From Microbacterium oleivorans NBRC 103075 (lineage in GTDB: Bacteria; Actinomycetota; Actinomycetes; Actinomycetales; Microbacteriaceae), in assembly GCF_001552475.1 (NCBI RefSeq), contig NZ_BCRG01000009.1, positions 81,731-145,730 of the forward strand: a stretch of DNA of 64,000 nt. Reading direction: 5' to 3'. The notes beneath the pieces are model-generated. The model was given only the letters and a program-made list of their open reading frames with translations, had not been told where the DNA came from and did not search any database. Numbering within the stretch: position 1 is the stretch's first letter; every line of letters begins with the position of its first letter. The translations under genes and the position numbers were made by a program. Of the stretch, positions 47,831-56,279 are shown piece by piece.

Positions 47831-48418
47831 GTGATCCAGATCCTCACCGTCTGCACGGGCAACATCTGCCGCTCACCCCTGGCGGCACTGGTGCTGCAGC
47901 AGCGTCTCGGCGACCTCGGCGTCGAAGCGGTGAGCGCTGGCGTCCGCGCCCGCGCCGATGACCGGATGCCCCGCGAAGCCGCCGAGCTCGCCCTCGCCCA
48001 CGGCGTGCCCACCGACCGGATCGCCGCTCACGGCTCCCGCTACCTCACCGAGAAGCTCCTGCAGGAGCCCGATCTCGTCCTGGCGATGGATCGCGACCAC
48101 CGTCGCGCCATCGTCGAGCTCGCGCCCGCGAAGCTGCGGACCGCGTTCACGATCCGCGAGTTCGAGCGCCTCGCCGCCGCGACCTCCGATGAGGCGATCC
48201 GTGCCGGCGCGACGGGCGCCGATGCGCGGGAGCGGCTGCGCGGTGCGCTCGCCGTCATCGGCGGACAGCGCGGCCTTGTTTTCCCGCCCGCAGATCCCCT
48301 CGACGACGACGTCGTCGACCCGTACGGGCGCTCCCGCGAGACCTACGCCCGCTCGAACGCGCAGCTCTCGCCGGGCCTCGACGCGGTCGAGCGCGTCGTC
48401 CGCCTCGCCGTCGGCTGA
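47831..48418 (+). CDS. Low-molecular-weight protein tyrosine phosphatase
   Basis: A 195-aa phosphatase. The P-loop is CTGNICRS with nucleophile Cys8 and Arg14, and the general acid is Asp163 in VDPYGRS. Members near EPS genes (Wzb/Ptp) dephosphorylate BY-kinases; the only BY-kinase here is at 4703-6202, 40 kb away, while ugd, itself often a BY-kinase substrate, is 1 kb upstream. That link is inference. GTG start with GAAAGG upstream. Confidence 0.88.
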   Translation: MIQILTVCTGNICRSPLAALVLQQRLGDLGVEAVSAGVRARADDRMPREAAELALAHGVPTDRIAAHGSRYLTEKLLQEPDLVLAMDRDHRRAIVELAPAKLRTAFTIREFERLAAATSDEAIRAGATGADARERLRGALAVIGGQRGLVFPPADPLDDDVVDPYGRSRETYARSNAQLSPGLDAVERVVRLAVG

Positions 48419-48652
48419 CCGACGCGCCCGGCACGCCCCGCGGCGGACCCTCGGCGGACCTGCCGGTGTCTCCTGCGTGCCGTTCTCCGGATGGATTCCA
48501 GGGTCGTCCGCCAAGAACCCCGGATCTGCGCGGGTCGCGGGTTGCGCATCGCGCGATCCTCCGGAGTTCGGCCCACCCGCGCCGCGACGCGCCCGGCTGA
48601 CGAGCGCCGATATCCTGGTCTGATGCCGTAACGCGCGGCGACAGGAGGCGAC

Positions 48653-49009
48653 ATGATCATCGGAATCGGTGTCGACCTCGTCGACATCCCGCGTTTCGAA
48701 AGCTCGATCGCCCGCACCCCGAAGCTCATGGAGCGGCTGTTCACGGCATCCGAGCAGGCACTCAAGCCCCGCTCCCTCGCCGCGCGCTACGCCGCAAAGG
48801 AAGCGCTCATCAAGGCGCTCGGCGGATCCGACGGCGTGCACTGGACCGACATCGAGGTGACCTCCGAGCCGTCCGGCCGTCCCGTCTTCGCCCTGTCGGG
48901 GGAGACTGCGGCCACCGTCGCCGCTCGCGGCATCACGACCGTCCACCTGTCGCTCTCCCATGACGCGGGACTCGCGACGGCCTACGTCATCGCGGAGGCG
49001 CACGCATGA
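48653..49009 (+). CDS. acpS: Holo-[acyl-carrier-protein] synthase
   Basis: A 118-aa trimeric transferase that attaches phosphopantetheine to acyl carrier protein. IGIGVDLVDIPRF (metal Asp), YAAKEALIKALG (Glu/Lys) and HLSLSHDAGLATAYV are the family motifs. A GGAGG ribosome binding site lies 6 nt upstream. The stop overlaps alr (ATGA). The 234 nt before it (48419-48652) hold no gene I can see. Confidence 0.95.
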   Translation: MIIGIGVDLVDIPRFESSIARTPKLMERLFTASEQALKPRSLAARYAAKEALIKALGGSDGVHWTDIEVTSEPSGRPVFALSGETAATVAARGITTVHLSLSHDAGLATAYVIAEAHA

Positions 49010-50166
49010 GCCGGACGCCCCTCCCCAACCGAATGCCCCTCCCTAACCGGATGCCGGAGGGCGTCGCCCGTGAGGCGGTCATCGACGTCGGCGCCATCGA
49101 GCACAACGTCCGCCACCTCGCGCGTCTGACGGCGTCCGAGGTCATCGCTGTGGTCAAGGCCGACGGCTACGGGCACGGCGCGGCCCGCTCCGGGCGCGCA
49201 GCGCTCGCCGGGGGAGCGGCCCGTCTCGCGGTGGCCGACATCCCCGAGGCCCTCCAACTGCGGGATGCCGGCATCGACGCCCCCGTGCTCGCCTGGCTGC
49301 ACGCGCCCGGCGCCGACTTCGCCGACGCGGCTGCCGCCCGCATCGAGCTCGGCGTCTCGAGTCTCGAACAGCTCCGCGCCGCCGCTCGTGCCGGTTCGGC
49401 GGACCGGCCGGTGACCGTGCAGCTGAAGGTCGAGACCGGCCTCGGGCGCAACGGCATCGCACCCGCCGACTACGGCCGCGTCTTCGCCGAAGCGGCCGAG
49501 TTCGAGCAGGAGGGGGTCATCCGGGTCCTCGGCATCTTCAGCCACCTCTCCAACACGTCGCCCGACGATGACCGCACGGCACTCTCGCGCTTCACGGTCG
49601 CGCAGGCCGCCGCCGAGTCCGCCGGTCTTCGCCCGCGGCTCCGCCATATCGCCGCCTCGCACGCCGCGATCGGCCTACCCGAAGCGCGTCTCGGCTGCGT
49701 CCGCCTCGGCGTCGCGATCTACGGTCTGTCGCCGTTCGACGACCGCTCGTCGGCCGACCTCGGGCTCCGCCCCGCTATGACCCTTCGCGCCGCGGTCGCT
49801 GCCGTCCGCCGCGTGCCCGCCGGTCAGGGTGTCTCGTACGGCTACGTCCACCGTACGGAGCGCGAGTCGACCCTCGCCCTCCTCTCGATCGGCTACGCCG
49901 ACGGAGTGCCGCGCGCGGCATCCGGGGCTGGTCCCGTCGCGATCAACGGACACACATTCCCCGTTGCGGGTCGCATCGCGATGGACCAGTTCGTCGTCGA
50001 CGTGGGCGATGAGCCGGTCACGGTCGGCGACGAGGCCGTGCTGTTCGGCGACCCGACGGCGGGCGTGCCCGCGGCGACCGACTGGGCCGACGCCGCCGGC
50101 ACCATCAACTACGAGATCGTCACGCGCATCGGGCCGCGCGTGCCGCGACGAGAGGTGCGGTCATGA
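49006..50166 (+). CDS. alr: Alanine racemase
   Basis: A 386-aa PLP enzyme making D-alanine for peptidoglycan. The PLP lysine is K51 in VVKADGYGHG; the second catalytic Tyr is in SIGYADGVPR; FSHLSNTSPDD and GRIAMDQFVVDV are family regions. The first 16 residues include a tandem hexapeptide PLPNRMPLPNRM that is encoded by an 18-bp duplication and offers two further ATG starts; the first ATG, overlapping acpS, is kept. It overlaps tsaE by 4 nt. Confidence 0.95.
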   Translation: MSRTPLPNRMPLPNRMPEGVAREAVIDVGAIEHNVRHLARLTASEVIAVVKADGYGHGAARSGRAALAGGAARLAVADIPEALQLRDAGIDAPVLAWLHAPGADFADAAAARIELGVSSLEQLRAAARAGSADRPVTVQLKVETGLGRNGIAPADYGRVFAEAAEFEQEGVIRVLGIFSHLSNTSPDDDRTALSRFTVAQAAAESAGLRPRLRHIAASHAAIGLPEARLGCVRLGVAIYGLSPFDDRSSADLGLRPAMTLRAAVAAVRRVPAGQGVSYGYVHRTERESTLALLSIGYADGVPRAASGAGPVAINGHTFPVAGRIAMDQFVVDVGDEPVTVGDEAVLFGDPTAGVPAATDWADAAGTINYEIVTRIGPRVPRREVRS

Positions 50167-50666
50167 CCGGCGTCGAGCAGTTCGAGGGGCGCCGCGAGAT
50201 CGCCTCGCCCGAGGACATGGAAGCACTCGGTCGCGACCTCGGGGCCGTGTTGCGCGCCGGGGACCTCATCGTCCTGACCGGTCCGCTCGGCGCGGGCAAG
50301 ACGACCCTGACCCGCGGAATCGGCGAGGGGCTCGGCATCCGCGGTCCCGTGCAGAGCCCCACGTTCGTCATCGCTCGCACGCACCCGTCCGAGGTCGACG
50401 GCCCGCCGCTCGTACACGTCGACGCGTACCGACTCGGCTCGCCGGCAGAGCTCGACGACCTCGGCCTCGATCCCGACCACTCCGTCACGATCGTCGAGTG
50501 GGGGCGGGGCATGGTCGACGGTCTCGTCGACACCTGGTGGGAGCTCGAGATCGAGCGGGGCTGGAGCGGGACCGGCGTCGACAACGCCTGCGGCACGACC
50601 GGCCACTACGCCGCCGAGCTCGAGGATGCGGCTCCCCGCATCGTCACCGTCACGCGCCGTCCCTGA
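50163..50666 (+). CDS. tsaE: tRNA threonylcarbamoyladenosine biosynthesis ATPase TsaE
   Basis: A 167-aa P-loop ATPase needed with TsaB and TsaD for t6A37 modification of ANN-decoding tRNAs. Walker A is GPLGAGKTT (about residues 40-48), then QSPTFVIARTH, HVDAYRLGS and VEWGRGM. ATGA overlap with alr. tsaB, rimI and tsaD follow in the conserved order. Confidence 0.95.
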   Translation: MTGVEQFEGRREIASPEDMEALGRDLGAVLRAGDLIVLTGPLGAGKTTLTRGIGEGLGIRGPVQSPTFVIARTHPSEVDGPPLVHVDAYRLGSPAELDDLGLDPDHSVTIVEWGRGMVDGLVDTWWELEIERGWSGTGVDNACGTTGHYAAELEDAAPRIVTVTRRP

Positions 50667-50692
50667 CGCCGCTCGGCATCCGTCCACCCGGA

Positions 50693-50698
50693 TACCCT
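50693..50698 (+). promoter_or_regulatory. -10 box of leaderless tsaB
   Basis: TACCCT followed by 7 nt and the GTG start of tsaB. It gives tsaB-rimI-tsaD an entry point separate from the acpS-alr-tsaE transcript. Confidence 0.4.
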
Positions 50699-50705
50699 TG
50701 ACCCT

Positions 50706-51374
50706 GTGATCCTCGGCATCGACACCTCCCTCGGCACGGCCGTCGCCGTGATCGACGCCGACGGTGCGGTGCGAGCAGAGGCTGCCAGCGCAGACCCCCT
50801 CGGTCACGCCGAGATCATCGGGTCGCTCCTGCAGAGCGTGTTGACGGATGCCGCGCACGGCCCCATCGGCGCGACCGGTGCTCCCGAGCCCGTCGCCCTC
50901 ACCCACGTCGCCGCGGGCATGGGCCCCGGCCCGTTCACGGGGCTGCGGGTCGGCATCGCGGCGGCGCGCGCGTTCGCCCTGGGCCGCGGCATCCCGGTCG
51001 TGCCCGTGCGGAGCCACGATGCGGCCGCCCTCGCGGTGCTGCTCGCTGACCCGTTCGCCGACGTCCCGCGGTTCGCGGTCGTCACCGATGCTCGCCGACG
51101 CGAGTTCGCCTTCACCGTCTACGAGGGAATCGACGACGACGGCCTCCCCGTGCGCATCACCGAGGAGTCGCTCGTCGCGCGCGACGACATCGACGCCGCC
51201 CTCGCCGAGCACGGGGCCGAGCGGCGTGACACGACCGCGATTCCCGGCGCGATGGTGGCCCTCGTCGCCGCCCGCGCAGCGGATGCCGGCCGCACCGAGG
51301 ACCTCGGCGAACCGCTCTACCTGCGCGCCCCCGACGTGACGATGCCCGGCCCGCGGAAGAAGGTCGGCCAGTGA
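50706..51374 (+). CDS. tsaB: tRNA threonylcarbamoyladenosine biosynthesis protein TsaB
   Basis: A 222-aa ASKHA-fold partner of TsaD. It opens with ILGIDTSLGTAVAVI and has GMGPGPFTGLRVGIAAARAFALG in two overlapping motifs and VVTDARRREFAF. GTG start set by TACCCT 7 nt upstream. It overlaps rimI by 4 nt (GTGA). Confidence 0.94.
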   Translation: MILGIDTSLGTAVAVIDADGAVRAEAASADPLGHAEIIGSLLQSVLTDAAHGPIGATGAPEPVALTHVAAGMGPGPFTGLRVGIAAARAFALGRGIPVVPVRSHDAAALAVLLADPFADVPRFAVVTDARRREFAFTVYEGIDDDGLPVRITEESLVARDDIDAALAEHGAERRDTTAIPGAMVALVAARAADAGRTEDLGEPLYLRAPDVTMPGPRKKVGQ

Positions 51375-51868
51375 CCCTCCGCACCGCGATCTCCGCCGAC
51401 CTCGACGACATCATGCGTCTGGAGCGCGCGTCCTTCCCGACCGACGCCTGGAGCGAAGCGCTCATGGCGGGCGAGCTCGCCTCCCCCCACGGGCGGTACG
51501 TCGTCGATGTCGAGGCAGGGCGCCTGGTCGGGTACGGCGGCGTGCGCGCCGTCGAGGGTGCAGCGGATGCCGACATTCAGACCATCGCGATCGCCGAGGA
51601 CGCCCGGGGCCACGGTCGCGGGCGTGCACTGCTCCGGGAACTCCTCGGGGCCGCGCGCTCCCGCGGCGCCCGGGAGATGTTCCTCGAGGTGCGGGCCGAC
51701 AACCCCGGCGCCACTGCGCTGTATCTGTCGGAAGGCTTCGTCGAGGTCGGCCGCCGCCCCCGCTACTACCAGCCCGACGACGTCGACGCGATCGTCATGC
51801 AGCTGAACCTCGTCGCCTGGGAGGCGCGGACGACGGCTGCCCCGACTGCCGCAGAAGGCTGGTGCTGA
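51371..51868 (+). CDS. rimI: Ribosomal-protein-alanine N-acetyltransferase (GNAT)
   Basis: A 165-aa GNAT acetyltransferase. The acetyl-CoA loop is [18 protein letters not shown] (Q/RxxGxG/A type) followed by [18 protein letters not shown] and RRPRYYQPD typical of RimI. It would acetylate the N-terminus of ribosomal protein S18. GTG start overlaps tsaB; tsaD begins 2 nt after its stop. Confidence 0.9.
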   Translation: MTLRTAISADLDDIMRLERASFPTDAWSEALMAGELASPHGRYVVDVEAGRLVGYGGVRAVEGAADADIQTIAIAEDARGHGRGRALLRELLGAARSRGAREMFLEVRADNPGATALYLSEGFVEVGRRPRYYQPDDVDAIVMQLNLVAWEARTTAAPTAAEGWC

Positions 51869-51869
51869 G

Positions 51870-52928
51870 ATGACGCAGGAACCACTCGTGCTCGGCATCG
51901 AGACGAGCTGCGACGAGACCGGCATCGGCATCGTCCGCGGACGCACGCTCCTGTCGAACACGATCGCCAGCTCCATGGACGAGCACGCCCGGTACGGCGG
52001 CGTCGTCCCCGAGGTCGCCGCCCGCGCCCACCTCGAGGCGCTCCAGCCCACCATCGAGGCGGCGCTCGCGGAGGCGCAGGTCACCCTCGCCGACATCGAC
52101 GCTGTCGCCGTCACAAGCGGTCCGGGTCTCGCCGGCGCCCTGATGGTCGGCGTCGGCGCCGCGAAGGCGCTCGCCGTCAGCCTCGACAAGCCGCTCTACG
52201 CCGTGAACCACCTCGTTGGCCACATCGCCGCCGACATCCTCACCGGTGAGGAGGTCGAGTACCCGACCGTCGCCCTGCTCGTGAGCGGCGGCCACACCTC
52301 CCTGTTGCTTGTCCGCGACCTCGTCTCGGACGTCCAGCTCCTCGGCGAGACGATGGACGACGCCGCCGGTGAAGCCTTCGACAAGATCGCCCGCGTCCTC
52401 GGACTGCCCTACCCCGGCGGGCCCGAGATCGACCGCGCCGCCGCGACCGGCGATCCGAACGCCATCCGCTTCCCGCGAGGGATGTCGCGCGCCTCCGACA
52501 TGGCGGAGCACCGCTATGACTTCTCGTTCTCCGGCCTCAAGACCGCGGTCGCCCGCTTCGTCGAGCAGCACGAAGCGACGGGCGAGACCCTCTCGGTGCC
52601 CGACGTCGCGGCATCCTTCCGCGAAGCGGTCGTCGACGTCCTCGTCACCAAAGCCCTCGACGCGTGCGCGCGTCACGGCGTCCCGCGTCTGCTCCTCGGT
52701 GGCGGCGTGATCGCCAACAAGCGCCTGCGCGACGTCGCTCTCGAGCGCGCCGAGGCCGCCGGTGTCGCCGTCCGCATCCCGCCACTGTCGCTCTGCACCG
52801 ACAACGGCGCGATGATCGCCGCGCTCGCATCGGAGCTCATCATGAGCGGCCACCCCGCCTCGACCCTCGCCTTCGGCGCGGACTCCACCCTGCCGGTGAC
52901 GACGATCCAGGTGGCGACGTCCTCATGA
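51870..52928 (+). CDS. tsaD: tRNA N6-adenosine threonylcarbamoyltransferase TsaD
   Basis: A 352-aa catalytic subunit of t6A synthesis. [14 protein letters not shown] at the N-terminus, metal ligands in the [10 protein letters not shown] motif (HxxxH), [24 protein letters not shown] and the C-terminal [11 protein letters not shown]sp-containing motif are present. Length is normal. Its stop overlaps the following membrane-protein gene (ATGA). Confidence 0.96.
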   Translation: MTQEPLVLGIETSCDETGIGIVRGRTLLSNTIASSMDEHARYGGVVPEVAARAHLEALQPTIEAALAEAQVTLADIDAVAVTSGPGLAGALMVGVGAAKALAVSLDKPLYAVNHLVGHIAADILTGEEVEYPTVALLVSGGHTSLLLVRDLVSDVQLLGETMDDAAGEAFDKIARVLGLPYPGGPEIDRAAATGDPNAIRFPRGMSRASDMAEHRYDFSFSGLKTAVARFVEQHEATGETLSVPDVAASFREAVVDVLVTKALDACARHGVPRLLLGGGVIANKRLRDVALERAEAAGVAVRIPPLSLCTDNGAMIAALASELIMSGHPASTLAFGADSTLPVTTIQVATSS

Positions 52929-53398
52929 CCGACGAGCGGATGCCGCCCCCCGCCGCGCCGGGCGTGGTTCCGGCCGTCGAGCCGGCATCCGACGACGTCG
53001 CACACCCGCCGACCGACTCCGCCCTCCCGGGTGTGCACCGCGGCGGATTCCGGCGTGAGCTGACGCAGCCGCTGCCGATCGCGCCGCCGCTCGCGGTCCA
53101 CCCGGAACCGGATCCAGCGGTCGCGCCCGAGGTGCAATGGATCCGCCGTCCGCCGGCCCTTCCGAAGAGCGCGGGCTGGTCCCTCCTGTTCGGCACGCTC
53201 GGCCTCGTGCTCGCGTGCTTCGTCGGGTGGGGCTTTCCCATCGGACTGATCGGCGTCGTGCTCGCGATCCTGGCGCTGCGGCGCCCGTGGGAGAAGCGCG
53301 AGACCGCCGTGTGGGGGCTCGGGCTCAGCCTCGCGTCGCTGGCGTACAGCGCAGGGTGGCTGTGGTGGGCCGCGTCTCAGGGCGCCCTCTTCAGCTGA
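52925..53398 (+). CDS. DUF4190-like small membrane protein
   Basis: A 157-aa protein: a disordered Pro-rich N-terminal half (about residues 1-78) followed by two to three hydrophobic helices ([47 protein letters not shown]). The pattern of a repeated G-rich membrane hairpin separated by a charged loop resembles DUF4190. Function unknown. It overlaps tsaD and converges on the methyltransferase gene, 6 nt apart. Confidence 0.75.
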   Translation: MTDERMPPPAAPGVVPAVEPASDDVAHPPTDSALPGVHRGGFRRELTQPLPIAPPLAVHPEPDPAVAPEVQWIRRPPALPKSAGWSLLFGTLGLVLACFVGWGFPIGLIGVVLAILALRRPWEKRETAVWGLGLSLASLAYSAGWLWWAASQGALFS

Positions 53399-53404
53399 CC
53401 GGCG

Positions 53405-54604
53405 TCACACCCGGTCTGCGAGCAGCGCGACCCGCTTCTCGTCTCTTCCCTCGCCGATCCGAGTGAGGATGAGAGTGGCGGATGCCGACCCTCGCAGCGT
53501 GAGCTTCTTCCGGAACTGCGCCGGGTCGACGTCCACGCCGCGCTTCTTGATCTCGACGGTGCCGACACCGGCTTTCCGCAACGCCGTGCTGATCGCGGCG
53601 GGCTTGAGCGGCAGTGTCTCGCGCACGCGGAACGACTGGACGAACGGGTTCGTGAGCGGGGTGTCGGAGGTGAGGTAGGCAGTGCCGCCGCCCAGCATCC
53701 CGGCGTCAAGACTCCGCGCGACATCGCCGATGAGGCGGGCGCGGATGATGGCGCCCTCCGGCTCGTGGACGAACGCACCGAGCGCGCGGACCGGCTCGTC
53801 TTCCGTGTCGCCGGCTGACGTCAGTTCCGCGGCCGCACCGCCACGGATGACGAGCGCCGCGCGCCGCACGCCGTCACGGCGGAGCGACCCCGACCACAGG
53901 ACGAGCTCGACCGTCGATCCGTCGACGCTGATCCACTGCGCTTCGACGCCGTCGGGGATGAGGCTGCGGTCGAGACCCGGACCGAGTTTGATGCCCACCG
54001 GCATCCGCTCCGCCAGAGCGAACGCCCAGTCCAGCGACGGCGACCAGTCCTCGGGCGCGGTGCGCGCGGTCTCGGAGTGACCGGCGGTGCGGCGGGCCGG
54101 GTCGAGCCAGACGGCATCCCACCCGTCGAGGTCGGTGTCCTCCGCACGGCCGTGCCGGACGGTGATCGCGTCGCCGAACGGCGCGAGGTTGTAGGCCGCG
54201 AGTGCGGCCGTGGTCTCGTCGGCGTCGACCGCGAGCACGTCGAGTCCGAGGCCGGCCATGCCGAGGGCGTCGCCGCCGATGCCGCAACCGAGGTCGGCGA
54301 CGCGGTGCGCCCCGGCATCCCGGAACCGTCCCGCGTGACGCGCGGCGACCTCGAGTCGTGTCGCCTGCTCGAGTCCGGCGCGGGTGAAGAGCATGCGGTC
54401 GGCGAACGGCCCGAACTTGCCCGCCGCACGGACCCGCAAGTGTGCCTGGCCGACGACGGCTGAGACGAGGTCGGGGGAGTGACCGCCTGCCCGCAGGCGT
54501 GAGACGGCGGCGGCGACCTCGGTGGTGGATGCCAGGGGTCCGACCTCGTCCACCATGCGCAATCCCTGCGGGGTCAGGAGGGCGGTCAGCTCGGCCTGTT
54601 CCAT
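53405..54604 (-). CDS. SAM-dependent methyltransferase with THUMP-like C-terminal domain
   Basis: A 399-aa class I methyltransferase. SAM motif I is VADLGCGIGGDALG (about 102-115), acidic loop VLAVDADETTAAL, and motif IV is VWLDPARR. The C-terminal 90 residues (EIKKRGVDVDPAQFRKKLTLRGSASATLILTRIG in part) match the THUMP-like domain of the PG_1098 family. RNA or other nucleic acid is the likely substrate, but none is proven. The ATG lies 6 nt after TAGGCT on the minus strand. Confidence 0.82.
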   Translation of the reverse strand: MEQAELTALLTPQGLRMVDEVGPLASTTEVAAAVSRLRAGGHSPDLVSAVVGQAHLRVRAAGKFGPFADRMLFTRAGLEQATRLEVAARHAGRFRDAGAHRVADLGCGIGGDALGMAGLGLDVLAVDADETTAALAAYNLAPFGDAITVRHGRAEDTDLDGWDAVWLDPARRTAGHSETARTAPEDWSPSLDWAFALAERMPVGIKLGPGLDRSLIPDGVEAQWISVDGSTVELVLWSGSLRRDGVRRAALVIRGGAAAELTSAGDTEDEPVRALGAFVHEPEGAIIRARLIGDVARSLDAGMLGGGTAYLTSDTPLTNPFVQSFRVRETLPLKPAAISTALRKAGVGTVEIKKRGVDVDPAQFRKKLTLRGSASATLILTRIGEGRDEKRVALLADRV

Positions 54605-54610
54605 CCGGCC

Positions 54611-54616
54611 AGCCTA
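54611..54616 (-). promoter_or_regulatory. -10 box of leaderless methyltransferase gene
   Basis: TAGGCT on the minus strand followed by 6 nt and the ATG. It lies 25 bp from the first CIRCE element of groES, so HrcA binding might affect this promoter as well. Confidence 0.45.
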
Positions 54617-54640
54617 GGCGCTGCAGCATTCGCCGCTCTG

Positions 54641-54667
54641 CTGGCACTCGCGTTGCATGAGTGCCAG
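54641..54667. promoter_or_regulatory. CIRCE operator 1 (HrcA site)
   Basis: CTGGCACTC-9 nt-GAGTGCCAG, a perfect 9-9-9 inverted repeat of the HrcA-binding CIRCE type. It overlaps the -35 box of the groES promoter. Confidence 0.88.
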
Positions 54668-54681
54668 CCGCGCTCTAGACT
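54653..54681 (+). promoter_or_regulatory. groES promoter
   Basis: TTGCAT (54653-54658), 17-bp spacer, TAGACT (54676-54681). The predicted start point near 54688 falls in CIRCE 2, giving a leader of about 70 nt. Confidence 0.75.
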
Positions 54682-54685
54682 TTCG

Positions 54686-54712
54686 TTAGCACTCTCGGTA
54701 AGCGAGTGCTGA
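54686..54712. promoter_or_regulatory. CIRCE operator 2 (HrcA site)
   Basis: TTAGCACTC-9 nt-GAGTGCTGA, the canonical CIRCE with one mismatch in the last arm. It covers the predicted transcription start, so HrcA would block initiation under non-stress conditions. Confidence 0.92.
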
Positions 54713-54755
54713 TGAGTCTTGAAGCAGGACCCCACCAGCAAGAAAGAGGTAGACC

Positions 54756-55052
54756 GTGTCGGTTTCCATCAAGCCGCTCGAAGACCGCATCGTCATCAAG
54801 CAGGTCGAGGCCGAGCAGACCACCGCGAGTGGTCTGGTCATCCCTGACACCGCCAAGGAGAAGCCCCAGGAGGGCGAGGTCGTGGCCGTGGGCCCCGGCC
54901 GCATCGACGACAACGGCAACCGCGTTCCGCTCGACGTCGCCGTCGGTGACCGCGTCCTGTACAGCAAGTACGGCGGCACCGAGGTGAAGTTCGGTGCTGA
55001 CGAGTTCCTCGTGCTGTCGGCTCGCGACGTCCTGGCGGTCGTCGTCCGCTGA
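54756..55052 (+). CDS. groES: Co-chaperonin GroES
   Basis: A 98-aa heptameric lid for Gro[41 protein letters not shown] in segments is the classic GroES opening with the mobile loop; [15 protein letters not shown] follows. GTG start, AAGAGG upstream. No groEL follows: a terminator does, so GroEL is encoded elsewhere. Control is by two CIRCE sites. Confidence 0.97.
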   Translation: MSVSIKPLEDRIVIKQVEAEQTTASGLVIPDTAKEKPQEGEVVAVGPGRIDDNGNRVPLDVAVGDRVLYSKYGGTEVKFGADEFLVLSARDVLAVVVR

Positions 55053-55066
55053 CGTTCGGCACAGTG

Positions 55067-55108
55067 AGCAGGGCCCGGATGCTTCGGCATCCGGGCCCTG
55101 CTTCTTTT
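55067..55108 (+). terminator. Rho-independent terminator of groES
   Basis: A perfect 16-bp stem, AGCAGGGCCCGGATGC pairing with GCATCCGGGCCCTGCT, a TTCG tetraloop and a TCTTTT tail. Confidence 0.92.
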
Positions 55109-55174
55109 GTGTGGTGGCAGGATCCGGGCGTAGGTCGGCAGCCCGGACGGGCATCGGCGCTGTCATGACCGTCG

Positions 55175-55180
55175 TAGGCT
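55175..55180 (+). promoter_or_regulatory. -10 box of leaderless rarD
   Basis: TAGGCT followed by 7 nt and the ATG at 55188. A GTG two codons earlier would lie only 1 nt after the box, which decides the start. Confidence 0.5.
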
Positions 55181-55187
55181 TGTGCTC

Positions 55188-56126
55188 ATGACACCTGAGC
55201 AGGCAGCCCGCGAACGTTCCCTCGGTGGAATCTTCGTGTTCAGTGCTTACGTGCTCTGGGGCTTCCTGCCGCTGTACTTCGTCAGCCTCGCCCCGACGAC
55301 CCCGTGGGAGGTCGTCGGCTGGCGCATCCTCCTGAGCCTCGTGTTCTGCGTCGCGCTGCTCGCGATCACGCGCGGCTGGGCGCGGATGCGGGTCATCCTC
55401 CGCGACCGCCGATTGATGCTCTGGACGCTCCTCGCGGGCCTCCTCATCTACGTCAACTGGCAGGTCTTCCTGATCGGCACGCTCTCGGGCCACGTCGTCG
55501 AGACGAGCCTGGGGTACTTCATCAACCCGATCGCGACCGTGCTCCTCGGCGTCATCGTGCTGAAGGAACGACTGCGCCCCGCGCAGTGGATCGCCGTCGG
55601 CATCGCCGGCCTCGCGGTCGTCGTCATCATCGTCGCGGTCGGCTCCGTGCCGTGGATCGCCCTCGCCCTCGCCGCCAGCTTCGCGACCTACGGCCTCGTG
55701 AAGAAGCGCATCGGACCCTCGGTGGATGCCGTCAGTGGCCTCACGCTCGAATCCTTCTGGCTCATCCCGATCGCCGTCATCCAGCTCATCGTGGTCGGCG
55801 CGACGACCGGCCTCACGATGGGTCACGAGGGCGCCGGGCACACGGTGCTCCTCCTGCTCGCGGGTGCGATCACCGCCATCCCGCTGCTCTTCTTCTCCGC
55901 GGGCGCGCGCCGCACGAGCCTGACTGTCGTCGGCATCCTCCAGTTCATCGCGCCGGTCATGCAGTTCCTCACCGGGGTGCTCATCCTCGGTGAGCCCATG
56001 CCGTTCGAGCGATGGATCGGGTTCGGCCTCGTCTGGATCGCGATCGCGGTGTTCGCCGTCGACTCGCTCGTCAGTTCGCGGCGCAGTCGGATGCGCGCGA
56101 TCGCCGTCGTCCCCGATCCCGTCTGA
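55188..56126 (+). CDS. rarD: EamA-family transporter RarD
   Basis: A 312-aa ten-helix DMT transporter. The first repeat begins GGIFVFSAYVLWGFLPLYF and contains VVGWRILLSLVF; NWQVFLIGTLSGHVVETSLGYFINP in segments is highly characteristic of RarD. Second repeat: GAITAIPLLFFSAGARR. RarD was linked to chloramphenicol sensitivity, but its substrate is not established. TAGGCT 7 nt upstream fixes the start. Confidence 0.9.
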   Translation: MTPEQAARERSLGGIFVFSAYVLWGFLPLYFVSLAPTTPWEVVGWRILLSLVFCVALLAITRGWARMRVILRDRRLMLWTLLAGLLIYVNWQVFLIGTLSGHVVETSLGYFINPIATVLLGVIVLKERLRPAQWIAVGIAGLAVVVIIVAVGSVPWIALALAASFATYGLVKKRIGPSVDAVSGLTLESFWLIPIAVIQLIVVGATTGLTMGHEGAGHTVLLLLAGAITAIPLLFFSAGARRTSLTVVGILQFIAPVMQFLTGVLILGEPMPFERWIGFGLVWIAIAVFAVDSLVSSRRSRMRAIAVVPDPV

Positions 56127-56131
56127 GCCCG

Positions 56132-56153
56132 AACGGTCGCATTCCCGACCGTT
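56132..56153 (+). terminator. Hairpin after rarD
   Basis: An 8-bp stem, AACGGTCG pairing with CGACCGTT across 6 nt, just after the rarD stop codon; it has no T tract. Confidence 0.45.
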
Positions 56154-56279
56154 ATGGGAGCGTGCCCACCTCGTTACACATCGTTAACGAACGGCAACAC
56201 TCGCGCGACGACCTCCCCGCTAGGTTGATCACACCGGGCCGGACCCGATCCGACTCGTGTCACCACAGCAAGGAGCACA

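Noticed and set aside
54756..55108. Missing groEL as evidence of deletion
   Set aside because: Separation of groES from groEL is common in actinobacteria, and a proper terminator follows groES.
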